Source: Polyangia bacterium
GTDB taxonomy: Bacteria; Myxococcota_A; Polyangia; Nannocystales; Nannocystaceae
Reading direction: 5' to 3'
Length of the DNA: 64,000 bases
Assembly (NCBI GenBank): GCA_030424595.1
Contig: JAUHWG010000023.1
Location: forward strand, 121,541-185,540
Numbering within the stretch: the first letter of the stretch is position 1; each line of letters starts with the position of its first letter. Shown piece after piece: positions 8,098-16,537 of this stretch. The notes under the pieces were generated by a model, which saw nothing but the letters and a program-made list of their open reading frames with translations, made no database searches and was not told where the DNA came from. The position numbers and the translations under genes are program-made.

Positions 8098-10080
8098 CTA
8101 ACCGGGCGTGATCGGCTCACAGACCCCCTCGTCGATCACCGCCGCGTTGTTGTCCTCGTGGCACTCGTCGATCAGCTCGACGCCGTTGTCATCGTCGACG
8201 ACGACGCGGAGCTGTCCGTCGGGCATGTCGCTGGGGGCAACGTCGACGACGATCCCCGGGGTCGTCGTCCCGGGGGCCACCGCCTCGTCGGTGACGACCG
8301 TCAGGAAGTGGACCCACTCCCCGTCGCTCAGCCCGTAGAGCGAGACCGGGACGCCGGCGGGCAGCTCCGCGGTGCCGCCGTTGCCGACCTGGAGGACCAC
8401 CTGCAGGTTCGCGTCACACTCGGCGGCGCAGACGTCGACGATCACCGGCACCGCGTCCGCCGAGGAGCCCCCGGAGGAGGCCGAACGGAAGTTGTTGTAG
8501 CTCAGCCAATTCGTCGCCATCGCGCTCGGAATTTCGCCCGCAGAGCCGATCACGTTGGTGATGTGATAGCCGTGTTGGGTCCAGGTCGGACGCGCTCGAC
8601 GCCATGAGTTCTCCATGTCGCCGACGACCGTCACGCCGGTGCTGCCGGTGTAGATGATCTCCGCGTGGCCGTCGTTGTCGACGTCAGCGATCGACGGGTA
8701 CTCGCTGCAGGTCGAGCTTTGGTGCGACTGCTCCTGGAGCTTGACCTCGCCGGTCGCGCCGTCAAAGACCCAGAGGTTGTTCTCACCGGCGTAGACCACC
8801 TCCGCCTTGCCGTCCCCCTCGAAGTCGAAGACCGCAGAGCCGGTAAACCCCGAGCCATCGCTGATCGTCTTGGTCCACAGCTGGCTGCCATCGCCGTCGA
8901 GGACGACGTAGCGGTTTTGCCCGGCGACGCCGATCTCCGGCTCGCCGTCGGCGTCGAAGTCGGCGATCGTCGGCGCGCCGATGGTCCCGCCGCCGATGCT
9001 CACCGCCCAAAGCTCGGACCCGTCGTCGTCCTGGAGGCGGACGTTGCCGCCGGTCCGCGAGACGACGATCTCCCCGTACTCATCATCGTCGAAGTTTCCG
9101 ATCGCGACAAAGCCGTCCTCCAGGCCGTTCTCCCAGAGGGTGGTCCCGTCGGCGTCGTAGAGGGCGTTGCCGACGACCACCTCGAGCTGCCCGTCCTGAT
9201 CGATGTCGGCGGCGACGCCCATCGTCGCGAGGCCGGCGTGGCCGCTGCCGATCCCCGCCGCGCCCATCCCCCGCAGGCTGCCGTCCTGGCCGTCGAGGAT
9301 CATGTTGCCCTGGACCACCTCCGGCGTGCCGTCGCCGTCGAGATCGTAGACGCTCGATCCGCCGCAGGTGGTGACATAGCCGTCGATCGGGTTATGCCAG
9401 TAGAGCTCGCCGCTCTCCCCGCGGAAGGCGAAATAGCCGTTCTTCCCGCTGAAGACGACCTCTGGCCGCCCATCGCCGTCGAGATCGGCGATCGTCCCCG
9501 AGGAGGGCTCCGAGCCGAGGTTCTCGCTCGACTCCCAGTGGACGGTGCCGCCGTCCCCCGACAGGACGAAGACCTTGCCGGCCGCGTTGGCCACGGCGAT
9601 GTCGGGGATGTCCTGATTGTCGATCACGCCGTCCTGGTTGTCGTCGGTGAGGTTGGCGATCGAGGGGGTCGTGTAGCTATTGCCGAGGGACTTGTTGCTC
9701 CACTCGATCACCGGGGTCCAGGTCCCGAGCATCTCGTCGATCTCACAGGCGGCGTCGATCGGGACGCTCCCCGGCTCGAGGCTCACGTCGGGGCAGACGC
9801 CGGGCTCACCGGTCGTCGTCGTCGATCCCGAGCTCCCGGTCGCGCTCTCGGTCTCCGGCTCTCCGGTGGTGGTCGCCGAGTCCGAGACGCTGCCCGCCGT
9901 CGTCGTCGTCGTCGCCGTGTCCGACAGGCTACCGCCGCCGGTGCTCGTGCTGGTGGAGACGGTGTCGCTGCCCGCCGTCGCGCTGGCGCTCTCGCTCTCC
10001 CCCGAGAAGAGGTCGTCGCCGCAGGCGGAGACGAGGAGGGCAGCAGAGGCGATGATCTGGAGGTTTCGCGGCGTATGCAT
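8098..10080 (-). CDS. FG-GAP/VCBS repeat lipoprotein
   Basis: 660 residues from ATG 10080 (MHTPRNLQIIASAALLVSACGDD, lipobox LVSAC). A Ser/Thr-rich spacer of about 80 residues is followed by at least seven FG-GAP/VCBS blades with the calcium-binding DxDGDGxxE pattern (for example ADLDGDGRPEVVFSG, YDLDGDGTPEVVQG, ADVDNDGHAEIIYTG), consistent with an integrin-like beta-propeller. The C-terminal part (VIVDVCAAECDANLQVVLQVGN...) looks like a CARDB-type beta-sandwich. A cell-surface or adhesion role is likely from family knowledge. An upstream in-frame start at 10173 is less likely because it would bury the lipoprotein signal. Confidence 0.88.
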   Translation of the reverse strand: MHTPRNLQIIASAALLVSACGDDLFSGESESASATAGSDTVSTSTSTGGGSLSDTATTTTTAGSVSDSATTTGEPETESATGSSGSTTTTGEPGVCPDVSLEPGSVPIDAACEIDEMLGTWTPVIEWSNKSLGNSYTTPSIANLTDDNQDGVIDNQDIPDIAVANAAGKVFVLSGDGGTVHWESSENLGSEPSSGTIADLDGDGRPEVVFSGKNGYFAFRGESGELYWHNPIDGYVTTCGGSSVYDLDGDGTPEVVQGNMILDGQDGSLRGMGAAGIGSGHAGLATMGVAADIDQDGQLEVVVGNALYDADGTTLWENGLEDGFVAIGNFDDDEYGEIVVSRTGGNVRLQDDDGSELWAVSIGGGTIGAPTIADFDADGEPEIGVAGQNRYVVLDGDGSQLWTKTISDGSGFTGSAVFDFEGDGKAEVVYAGENNLWVFDGATGEVKLQEQSHQSSTCSEYPSIADVDNDGHAEIIYTGSTGVTVVGDMENSWRRARPTWTQHGYHITNVIGSAGEIPSAMATNWLSYNNFRSASSGGSSADAVPVIVDVCAAECDANLQVVLQVGNGGTAELPAGVPVSLYGLSDGEWVHFLTVVTDEAVAPGTTTPGIVVDVAPSDMPDGQLRVVVDDDNGVELIDECHEDNNAAVIDEGVCEPITPG

Positions 10081-10241
10081 AGGGTCTAGCTCGGGGCGAT
10101 GGTCCGCGCGAAGACCCGCACCGTCAAGCGGCAACTCGGGACCCGCAATGCACCGAGGAATGACAGACTCCAACGTGCTCTTGATCGCAACAATGTCATT
10201 TGGGTCAGGTCATTAACATCGACCGCTACGCCGGAGGAGCC

Positions 10242-11510
10242 TCAGGGATCCGCGAGGAACACCCCAAAACCCGCCCCGATCCCCTCAACTCGCAGGGCGA
10301 AGCGCGCCCCGGGCTGGTACCAGCAGGGCTCCTCCAGCTCGAGGTCGACGACGACCGTCCGGTCGTGGGCGAGCTCGCGATCCCATCCCCAGGGATGATC
10401 CGGAGCGAGCCGCATCCTCGCCCGGTGCGACGCCGTGCGCAGGTGGACGACGAAGACCGCGGCGGCGAAGCTCCCCTGATAGCCGCAGGCCGCTCGGTCC
10501 TTCAGGTAGACGACCGCGCGGACGCGGCGTCGAAGATCGACCGGCGTCTCCGCGGCTGTCAGCAGATCACCGCGGTCGACCTCGGCGAAGCGCGTGTCGT
10601 CCAGGAGGAGGCCGACGACGTCGCCGGCGAAGGCCTCCTCCAGCCTCCTGCGGAACATCTCGACGCCCGCGACCCGCCTTTGTGTCGACGTCGACCCGCG
10701 GAGAACCAGCGTATCGCCGACGCGCACCGTCCCCCGCTCGATCCGCCCGGTCACGACGAGCTGGTGGCCGGGCATGTTGAAGCGATCCTCGATCGGCATG
10801 AAGAAGGGCTCTGTCCGCCGATCTCGGCGGGGCCCGTCCGCGCTCGCGCCGATCCAGCGGCTGAGCGGCGTCAAGAGACCAGCGGTCGCCGACGGGCCCA
10901 TCCCCTCCTCTGCCTCTGCCAGCGCCTCGCGCAGAGAGCCCCAGACGATCGGCGTCCCGGCGGAGAAGCCGGCGCTCGCGAGCTGCTCCTGGAGCTCGCC
11001 GCGGGCGAGGGCCCTCAGCTCCGGCTCAGGATCAGGACTCCTGGGGTCATCGATGACGAGCGCGAGCGGACGCTCCCCGAGCGCACGGAGGAGGCGCAGG
11101 AGCGTCGCCGTGGCCTGCCCGCAGAGGAGGTCGAAGGGCAAGACCACGACCCAGACCCAGTCGCCATCACCACAGGCAAGGGCCGCGCCAGGGAAGCTCG
11201 CCGCCGGCAGGTCGTAGTGGCCGACGCGCGTCCCGTAGACGCTGTAGCTGCGCTGGTTGGGGTAGAGGCGCGGCAACTGTCCGCTCGCGGCCGAGGTCGA
11301 GCGAGGATCCTCCTCAGGCTCAAGAGGCTCGCCGAAGCGCCGGCTCAAGAGGCTCGAGAGGAGGCCGAGCGAACCAGCCGAGGGCCCGACCGAGATCATG
11401 TAGAGGCCCGGCCCGTCGCCTCGCTCGCCGCCCTCTTCGGTCACGCGGTGAGAGTCTAGGCTGCCCGATCGCCGCCCTACAACAGTGATCTGAAGGCGGG
11501 CCCACTTCAC
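10242..11510 (-). CDS. EF-Tu paralogue with degenerate GTPase domain
   Basis: Up to 422 residues. Domain II is clearly EF-Tu: FFMPIEDRFNMPGHQ followed by VVTGRIERGTVRVGD (about 236-265) and VEMFRRRLEEAFAGDVVG (283-300), then a domain III-like end. The first 200 residues also align with the EF-Tu G domain (ELQEQL...GTPIVWGSLREAL matches the G5 region), but G1 reads VGPSAGSLGLLSS with no GHVDHGKT, G3 reads DLPA instead of DCPG, and G4 reads VIDD instead of NKCD. GTP binding is therefore unlikely. It is not a broken gene: the frame is open throughout. The start is uncertain (GTG 11510, GTG 11444 or ATG 11399). A role in binding RNA or protein is inference. Confidence 0.85.
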   Translation of the reverse strand: MKWARLQITVVGRRSGSLDSHRVTEEGGERGDGPGLYMISVGPSAGSLGLLSSLLSRRFGEPLEPEEDPRSTSAASGQLPRLYPNQRSYSVYGTRVGHYDLPAASFPGAALACGDGDWVWVVVLPFDLLCGQATATLLRLLRALGERPLALVIDDPRSPDPEPELRALARGELQEQLASAGFSAGTPIVWGSLREALAEAEEGMGPSATAGLLTPLSRWIGASADGPRRDRRTEPFFMPIEDRFNMPGHQLVVTGRIERGTVRVGDTLVLRGSTSTQRRVAGVEMFRRRLEEAFAGDVVGLLLDDTRFAEVDRGDLLTAAETPVDLRRRVRAVVYLKDRAACGYQGSFAAAVFVVHLRTASHRARMRLAPDHPWGWDRELAHDRTVVVDLELEEPCWYQPGARFALRVEGIGAGFGVFLADP

Positions 11511-11540
11511 CCGCCTTGATCGCCCTCACCGGCGCTCATC

Positions 11541-11582
11541 GCCCTTCGTCGCCCTTCGTCGCCCTTCGTCGCCCTTCGTCGC
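11541..11582. repeat. Decanucleotide tandem array (GCCCTTCGTC)x4
   Basis: Four perfect 10-bp units plus two bases, 30 bp upstream of the longest start of the leftward EF-Tu-like gene and about 110 bp upstream of the rightward DUF3052 gene. The GCCCTTCG core is the same as the reverse complement of the heptamer array near 5.9 kb. Confidence 0.9.
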
Positions 11583-11688
11583 AACTTCTCAGCCAACCCC
11601 TCCCGCGGAGTACCTCCATTCACTGCGTCATCAGAGACGACGCACATCGGCAGACGAAGTGCGACCGGCACAGGCTAGACTCGCGCCG

Positions 11689-12099
11689 ATGGTCGGCTAT
11701 TCCGCGACACCGCTCTCCAAGAAGCTCGGGCTCAAGCCCGGCGCTCGAGTCCTCACCAAGGACGCCCCCGAGGCCTACCGCGGGTGGTTGGCCCCGCTGC
11801 CGCCGGAGGTCACGATCTCCGCCCGCCTCCGCGGCAGCGTCGACATCGTCCACGCCTTCACCCTCGAGCGGCGGACGCTGGCCCGCGCCCTCCCGGCCTG
11901 GATCCCGCGGATCGCCCCCGCCGGCGCCATCTGGATCTCCTGGCCGAAGAGGTCGTCGAAGGTCGAGACTGACATCCGCGAAGACACGGTCCGCGAGCTC
12001 GCGCTGCCGCTCGGCCTGGTCGACGTCAAGGTCTGTGCGGTCAGCGAGGTCTGGTCGGCCCTGAAGCTCGTCATCCGCAGGGAGCTCCGCGGCGGCTAG
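11689..12099 (+). CDS. DUF3052 family protein
   Basis: 136 residues from ATG 11689 (MVGYSATPLSKKLGLKPG). The whole protein matches the DUF3052 pattern: GYSxTPLxKKLGxKPG at the start, a central LRGSVDIVHAF, then IWISWPKRSSKVETDIREDTVR and GLVDVKVCAVSEVWSALKLV. The domain has no established enzymatic role; the fold is thought to be Rossmann-like, though this is family memory rather than visible. The gene is 41 nt upstream of the DUF4184 gene on the same strand, so the two may be co-transcribed. Confidence 0.88.
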   Translation: MVGYSATPLSKKLGLKPGARVLTKDAPEAYRGWLAPLPPEVTISARLRGSVDIVHAFTLERRTLARALPAWIPRIAPAGAIWISWPKRSSKVETDIREDTVRELALPLGLVDVKVCAVSEVWSALKLVIRRELRGG

Positions 12100-12140
12100 C
12101 GAGAGGAGACGCCCCGATATGTCATCCTGACCCGCGCCCG

Positions 12141-12797
12141 ATGCCGCTGACCTTCCCCTCCCACGCCGCGGCGATCCTTCCGCTCCTCCACCTCCCGGGC
12201 GCCCGTCGCCTCTCGGCGAGCGCGCTGGTGATCGGCACGACGACGCCGGATCTGGTCTACCTGGTCGGCACGCTCGGCGCCGCCTCGCATCGCCCCTCGG
12301 GGCTCCTCCTCTTCTGCCTCCCCGCCGGCCTCCTCGCCTTCGTCTATGTCGAGGCGCTGGTCTTGCCGATCCTCGGCGGGCCGCTCGTCGCCCTCGCCCC
12401 CTGCGCCCTCACCTCGCGCGCGTGCTCCAGCCGCGACCGCTGCCCCGGGGCTTCGCGGCCTGGATCGCGATCGCCGTCGCAGTCCTCCTCGGCGCCGCGA
12501 CGCACCAGCTCTGGGACGGCTTCACCCACGCCTGGCTCTGGCCCGCGAAGGTCCTCTACCCGATCTTCGGCCGGCCGATCCTGCTCTCCCGGATCCTCCA
12601 GCACACCTCGAGCCTGCTCGGGCTCGCGCTGGTCCTCGCCTACGTGGCGAGGACGACCCCCGCGGCCGACATCGTCGAACACCCGGTCATCCCCGTCCAC
12701 CCAAGGCCCGGCAGACGCCTGGTCGCTGTCCTCGCCGCGCCCCTGCTCGGCGGGCTCGTCGCGGCGCTCATCAGCCTGCAGTCGCCCGACCCCCTGA
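12141..12797 (+). CDS. DUF4184 family membrane protein, N-terminal part (frameshifted)
   Basis: Starts MPLTFPSHAAAILPLLHLPG, the hallmark of DUF4184 integral membrane proteins, with the GTTTPDLVYLVG motif and hydrophobic segments through about 12395. After a run of five C at 12397-12401 this frame becomes Ser/Arg-rich nonsense, while the -1 frame takes up the rest of the family (next entry). Real coding in this frame therefore ends near 12400. Either a one-base indel inactivated the gene or the sequence has an error in the C run. Confidence 0.65.
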   Translation: MPLTFPSHAAAILPLLHLPGARRLSASALVIGTTTPDLVYLVGTLGAASHRPSGLLLFCLPAGLLAFVYVEALVLPILGGPLVALAPCALTSRACSSRDRCPGASRPGSRSPSQSSSAPRRTSSGTASPTPGSGPRRSSTRSSAGRSCSPGSSSTPRACSGSRWSSPTWRGRPPRPTSSNTRSSPSTQGPADAWSLSSPRPCSAGSSRRSSACSRPTP

Positions 12798-12913
12798 TCA
12801 CCCGCGCTCCGTGGAACGCGGCCTGGTCAGCCGTGGCGTGGTTCGTCGCGCTCCTCGGGGTGCTCTGCCTCCTCCTGCGCGTACGCGTCGCGCCACCGCC
12901 TCCCTCTGGATGA
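12422..12913 (+). CDS. DUF4184 family membrane protein, C-terminal part (frameshifted)
   Basis: Continues DUF4184 in the -1 frame: LPRGFAAWIAIAVAVLLGAATHQLWDGFTH contains the family's conserved H-x-x-W-D-x-F-T-H signature, followed by three more hydrophobic segments (LLGLALVLAYVA, LVAVLAAPLLGGLVAALI, AAWSAVAWFVALLGVLCLLL). The apparent GTG start at 12422 is probably not a true start; the reading frame is open upstream to the C5 run at 12397-12401, where it joins the N-terminal half. Confidence 0.6.
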   Translation: MLQPRPLPRGFAAWIAIAVAVLLGAATHQLWDGFTHAWLWPAKVLYPIFGRPILLSRILQHTSSLLGLALVLAYVARTTPAADIVEHPVIPVHPRPGRRLVAVLAAPLLGGLVAALISLQSPDPLITRAPWNAAWSAVAWFVALLGVLCLLLRVRVAPPPPSG

Positions 12914-12933
12914 CCCGCTCGCAGCGGCGGGTC
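12912..12933 (+). terminator. Hairpin at the stop of the DUF4184 gene
   Basis: GACCCGC and GCGGGTC arms around an 8-nt loop; the left arm begins inside the TGA stop codon. No U-run follows, so termination is tentative. Confidence 0.35.
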
Positions 12934-13320
12934 TGCCGTGGCAGAGCAATGTCGCCCTGTCCAATCTTTAGGACAGGCCCGCGGGCACAAGTGAGGGACA
13001 CCCGGCTCGCCTCCGGCCAGGGCATCCGCGAGATGGTCACGGAGCTGGTGGAGCACGACCCTCTCCGAGCGCGGCGCGCGGATGAAGACGCAGCGATCGC
13101 TGCGATCGCTGCGATCGCTCTGTCTTCGGCCAGTGCGCGATCGTTCTCCTGCCGCGATCGAGCCGCCAGACGGGCCCATGGGGCGATGAGCGTGGATCCT
13201 CAGAAAAATGCGACGACCCTGAATAGATCCCCGGAGGGTGGTGATTCCTTAGGTGAACAACACGCGAGGCCGAGGCGGTGACGCCTGCGGCCGGCCTCTC
13301 CGACCCATCACCACAGCCCT
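12914..13320. other. Intergenic region with GCGATCGC repeats
   Basis: No supported gene. Contains three GCGATCGC palindromes at a 9-bp period (13093-13118), and the leader of the downstream secreted lectin-like gene. Confidence 0.5.
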
Positions 13321-14484
13321 GTGAACACCATGCTCCTCCGTCGAACCACGATCTCCTGCTCGCACTCCCTCCTCCGCCGGGGCCTCCGCCTCCCCCTCGT
13401 CGCGGGGCTCCTCCTGGGCGCGACCCTGCTGCCTCAAGCTGCGCTCGCGGGCGACGACAGCGACGTCCGCTACGAGAGCATCGACCACTCGTTCGTCGAT
13501 GATTACAGCGGCGGCTACAGCTGGAAGACCAAGAGCATCACCCGAAGCGGCGTAACAGGGACGATCAAGCTGGCCCATGACATCCGCGGCGAGCCGAACA
13601 TCTGGGACATCAACGGCTCCTTCTTCGAGAACTCGACCAACCGCAAGCGCTATGTCTCGAAGGCGCAGGAGTGGGCGACCTCGGACTATCTCGCCGACAA
13701 CCCCGGCGACGCCGACATGGTCGCCACCAGCTACATCGCCTACAACGCAGGCGGCAGCGAGAACGACGTCCTGAGCACCTGGATCTACGTCAACGGCGTC
13801 GAGATCAAGGAGGTCCAGGCCGACTTCGTCAGCGAGGAGCTGCTCGAGGGCGTGATCCTCTCGGACTTCAACGACGACACCACGATCAAGTTCAAGTTCA
13901 AGTACGATCCGGCCTTCACGGGCTCCAAGACCAAGACCTGCGAGATCGCCATCCAGCCCGACGAGCGCGTCTTCGCCCGCAGCATTGCCGTCAAGATCGA
14001 CACCGGCGATTGGTGGACCGGCGATGGGGCGGGGTGCAGCGTCGAGTACAACCGGAGCTGGGGCGGGGAGATCGAGCTCCACGCCGACTGGAATGAGGAC
14101 GTCTGTCTCAACGCCGTCGGCAACCTCTCCAACAGTAACGGCGCCGACATCAACACCTACGCCTGCAGCGGCGTCGCCGAGACCTGGCGCTACGGCGAGG
14201 ACATGAAGATCCACGCCGGGTGGAATGACGGCATGTGCCTCAACATGTCGGGGTCAAACCTCTGGGGCGGCAACGTCAACCTCTACGACTGCGACTACGC
14301 CGAGGAGGTGTACTTCGGCGACGACGACATTATCCACCTCTGGAACGACTCGGACTACTGCGTCAACGTCGTCCAGAGCGGGGTCGCCTGGGACGAGGAT
14401 CCGACGAGCACCACCGGCGGCGCGGGTGTCAACATCTACCACTGTGACTGGGTGATCGACAGCTGGACCCCCGAGGAACTCTAG
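13321..14484 (+). CDS. Secreted protein with ricin-B-like (beta-trefoil) C-terminal repeats
   Basis: 387 residues from GTG 13321, or 384 from ATG 13330. A twin-Arg-like but Sec-compatible leader (LRRGLRLPLVAGLLLGATLLPQAALAG) is followed by a unique domain of about 190 residues with no recognised family. The C-terminal 140 residues hold three internally similar units, each with a CLN/CVN start and an INTYxC/VNLYDCD/VNIYHCDW ending, the pattern of a ricin-type beta-trefoil lectin. Carbohydrate binding outside the cell is the likely role by family knowledge. It stands alone, with hairpins after it. Confidence 0.75.
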   Translation: MNTMLLRRTTISCSHSLLRRGLRLPLVAGLLLGATLLPQAALAGDDSDVRYESIDHSFVDDYSGGYSWKTKSITRSGVTGTIKLAHDIRGEPNIWDINGSFFENSTNRKRYVSKAQEWATSDYLADNPGDADMVATSYIAYNAGGSENDVLSTWIYVNGVEIKEVQADFVSEELLEGVILSDFNDDTTIKFKFKYDPAFTGSKTKTCEIAIQPDERVFARSIAVKIDTGDWWTGDGAGCSVEYNRSWGGEIELHADWNEDVCLNAVGNLSNSNGADINTYACSGVAETWRYGEDMKIHAGWNDGMCLNMSGSNLWGGNVNLYDCDYAEEVYFGDDDIIHLWNDSDYCVNVVQSGVAWDEDPTSTTGGAGVNIYHCDWVIDSWTPEEL

Positions 14485-14515
14485 GAGGGGCTCCACCCGC
14501 CCGATTGAACGCCAG

Positions 14516-14535
14516 GCCGCCTCCGACGAGGCGGC
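14516..14535 (+). terminator. Tight GC hairpin downstream of lectin-like gene
   Basis: GCCGCCTC / GAGGCGGC, 8-bp stem with a 4-nt CGAC loop, 32 nt after the stop; followed by TATGGCGGTT rather than a T-run. Confidence 0.5.
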
Positions 14536-14557
14536 TATGGCGGTTGGACCGCCTAGC

Positions 14558-14700
14558 TCAGCGCTTCAACGCCAGGACGTTGGTGATATGACCCGTCACC
14601 CAATTGTCCTCGTTGCGCCCCAGCAAGTGCAAGAGCGCCTCCTCGCGAGCGGCGCCGACGAGGCGCTTGTCGATCACGTGGACGAGGCTGCCGGGATCCC
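14558..14700 (-). pseudogene. 3' relic of an unrecognised gene
   Basis: The reverse strand encodes GSLVHVIDKRLVGAAREE then LLHLLGRNEDNWVTGHITNV and ends LALKR-stop, with typical high-GC codon use. Upstream of about 14700 the frame loses that character. It looks like the last 45 codons of a gene whose front is gone. I do not recognise the family. Confidence 0.4.
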
Positions 14701-14702
14701 TG

Positions 14703-14995
14703 GACAGCTCGAAGCCGTGACGCTCCGCGCCCTCGCGAAGGAGCCAAGTAGGCGGTTCCAGACCGCAGAAGCGCTTCAGGCCGCCCTGGCGGACGCCTGC
14801 GTCGTCGCGACCCACGGCGGTGGCAGTGAGCCCGCACTCCAGACGTCCACGAGCTTCGCCGCGGCCCAGGCCTCCCTCGCTGCCTGGACCCGCTTTGAGT
14901 ACGATGTCGCACATGGCGAGGCTGTGCGAGCGGCTCGGCTGGATCCGGCGTGGTTGCCCCTCAAGTTGATGATGAGTGGGCTCGTGGATGCCTAG
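14703..14995 (+). pseudogene. C-terminal relic of a Ser/Thr kinase
   Basis: The forward strand reads QLEAVTLRALAKEPSRRFQT followed by AEALQAALADAC, the typical end of a Hanks kinase domain (LRALAKDPxxRFxSAxEL). No Gly-loop, HRD or DFG lies upstream. The frame is open to a TAG at 14995 with no kinase-like sequence after about 14800. Confidence 0.5.
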
Positions 14996-15198
14996 AGGGG
15001 CCGGAGGAGGTCTCTTGCGCATGGGTGACGGACCTCTTCCTGCTATGGACCGGACCGTCTCTGTGAGCGTCGTGAAGGTCGGCGTCGAGCGCAGAGCCTT
15101 GCCGGAGCGGCGCTAGTTTGATCGATGACGAGCTGGTAGCCCGCGAAAGTATGTCGCTGAGGTTGCAGACATCCTCTTTGCCGGGCTAGGCTCTCTCA

Positions 15199-16071
15199 AT
15201 GCGCAAAATCGGACCGCTCTTGTCGCTTGCTCTCTGCATCTCGCAACCCGCTTGCGGCGACGACCCAGAGGGGTCGGCGAGTGACTCGACGTCGAATGGA
15301 GTGACCTCAGCGACGTCCGGGAACACAGGCGCTAGCGCCTCAAGCACAGGGGGGATGAGCTCCGGCGAGACGAGCGGAGGGGAGACCGGTGAGACCGGTG
15401 AGACCGGCGCTCCGGAGCCAACCCAGGAGATCTGTGATCGTTACATCGACTGCGTCAGCGTAACCAGTCCCCTCGATCTTCCCGCGGCTCAGGACGGTTT
15501 CGGTCCTGGCAGCTCCTGCTGGAGTACCGGGCCTGCCGCAGCCCAGCAGTGCATCGATGCCTGCGCTCTAGCCCTGGAGCAGGCCTATGACAATTATCCA
15601 GAAGAGCCGAAGTGCCATCTTTGTCAAGCGGACGAGGAGTGCAACCAGGGGGCTGGACAGTACTGCGTAGATGGACGCTGCCTGCGAAGTATCTGTGGAG
15701 ATGGGCTTCTTCAGGCAGATGAGATGTGTGATGGACAGGATGGATGTAGCGAAGACTGTCTAGAGGGGGCGAACGCTGCTTGTAACCCGCTCTCGAATGT
15801 CGGTTGTGAGGAGGGCTTGCTCTGCGTCGCCTTGTGGCCGGAGAGTACTCCGTTCCAGGATGAATATGGGACGTACTGCTACGAGGAGAATACTTGCAAA
15901 GAGATAGGGCAGGGGTGTGCAGTCGGCGAGCTGTGTACGGTATACCCAGGTGGCGACTGCTTGACCTCTTGTGATCTCAACGATCCGGAGTCTTGCCCAG
16001 GAGGCCAAGGATGCACTCCGGTAGGAGTTCCGTCGGGAGAGATCATCGACTATCTAGGCTACTGTGCGTGA
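15199..16071 (+). CDS. Cys-rich lipoprotein with Ser/Gly/Thr linker
   Basis: 290 residues. The signal MRKIGPLLSLALCISQPACG has the lipobox SQPAC. A linker of about 50 residues (with ETGETGETG) leads to a Cys-rich region of about 210 residues: CHLCQADEECNQG, CGDGLLQADEMCDG (a CGDG-type module) and CNPLSNVGCEEGLLCV. The Cys spacing resembles extracellular DUF4215-like repeats. It is the first gene of a stretch with visibly lower GC and more relaxed codon use than its surroundings. Exact function unknown; a surface location is inferred. Confidence 0.78.
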   Translation: MRKIGPLLSLALCISQPACGDDPEGSASDSTSNGVTSATSGNTGASASSTGGMSSGETSGGETGETGETGAPEPTQEICDRYIDCVSVTSPLDLPAAQDGFGPGSSCWSTGPAAAQQCIDACALALEQAYDNYPEEPKCHLCQADEECNQGAGQYCVDGRCLRSICGDGLLQADEMCDGQDGCSEDCLEGANAACNPLSNVGCEEGLLCVALWPESTPFQDEYGTYCYEENTCKEIGQGCAVGELCTVYPGGDCLTSCDLNDPESCPGGQGCTPVGVPSGEIIDYLGYCA

Positions 16072-16132
16072 CGTCCGTGCCTGAAGCGGCTAGAGCCAAG
16101 ACCATTGCCACCATCAAGTAAGAGGAAAACAG

Positions 16133-16507
16133 ATGCTATCAGTCATCATCCCCTTTGAGTCGGGTGCACCTGTCACCTCTGAGATTTTCGAGCAGCTCAA
16201 GTCGCGAACAGGATTGTCCCTCGAGTGTACCGTGCTGTATGAATCTGATGATGCGTGTGCTGTGACCTTTCCTGGGTTCGGCTGTATGCCAATGATTGAG
16301 TGCTTTCCAGATAAGGTTTATATCAATGTGTTCATTGGCGAGAATTCGTACATTTTTTGGGCGACTATTGCCACCGTGGTCCAGATGGGCGGAACGTATC
16401 CCGGGAAGATTCCAGAGTACGCGAGTGCCCGGTGGGACTCGCTCACACACATCCATGAGGAGATCAAAAATGCCAAGATGAACGGGCTACCCGAGGGAAC
16501 GGGCTAG
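16133..16507 (+). CDS. Small unknown protein, lower-GC
   Basis: 124 residues (MLSVIIPFESGAPVTSEIFE), with AAGAGGAA 9 nt upstream as a Shine-Dalgarno. It has no signal peptide, an acidic N-terminal half and aromatic-rich centre (YINVFIGENSYIFWATIATV). No family recognised. Codon use is much less GC-biased than the core genes, and it lies between lipoproteins and an IS3 relic, so it was probably acquired. Small acidic proteins of this kind are often immunity proteins, but no toxin is visible here. Confidence 0.55.
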   Translation: MLSVIIPFESGAPVTSEIFEQLKSRTGLSLECTVLYESDDACAVTFPGFGCMPMIECFPDKVYINVFIGENSYIFWATIATVVQMGGTYPGKIPEYASARWDSLTHIHEEIKNAKMNGLPEGTG

Positions 16508-16537
16508 CCGACTGGGGAAGGTGAGGAGCGATGAGGG

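Larger units (their letters stand above)
14485..15198. other. Gene-poor stretch holding two gene relics
   Basis: Apart from the hairpin at 14516-14535 the only coding signal is relics of two genes in opposite orientation, abutting near 14700 (separate entries). 15000-15198 shows no gene; it is the upstream region of the next lipoprotein. Confidence 0.5.

Noticed and set aside
13093..13118. GCGATCGC triplet as a chromosomal origin or HIP1 element
   Set aside because: Three palindromes at 9-bp spacing only; no dnaA boxes or AT-rich unwinding element nearby.
14537..14995. A 152-residue intact gene
   Set aside because: Only the middle resembles a Ser/Thr kinase end; the first 50 codons are the antisense of another relic, so the frame is a fusion of debris.
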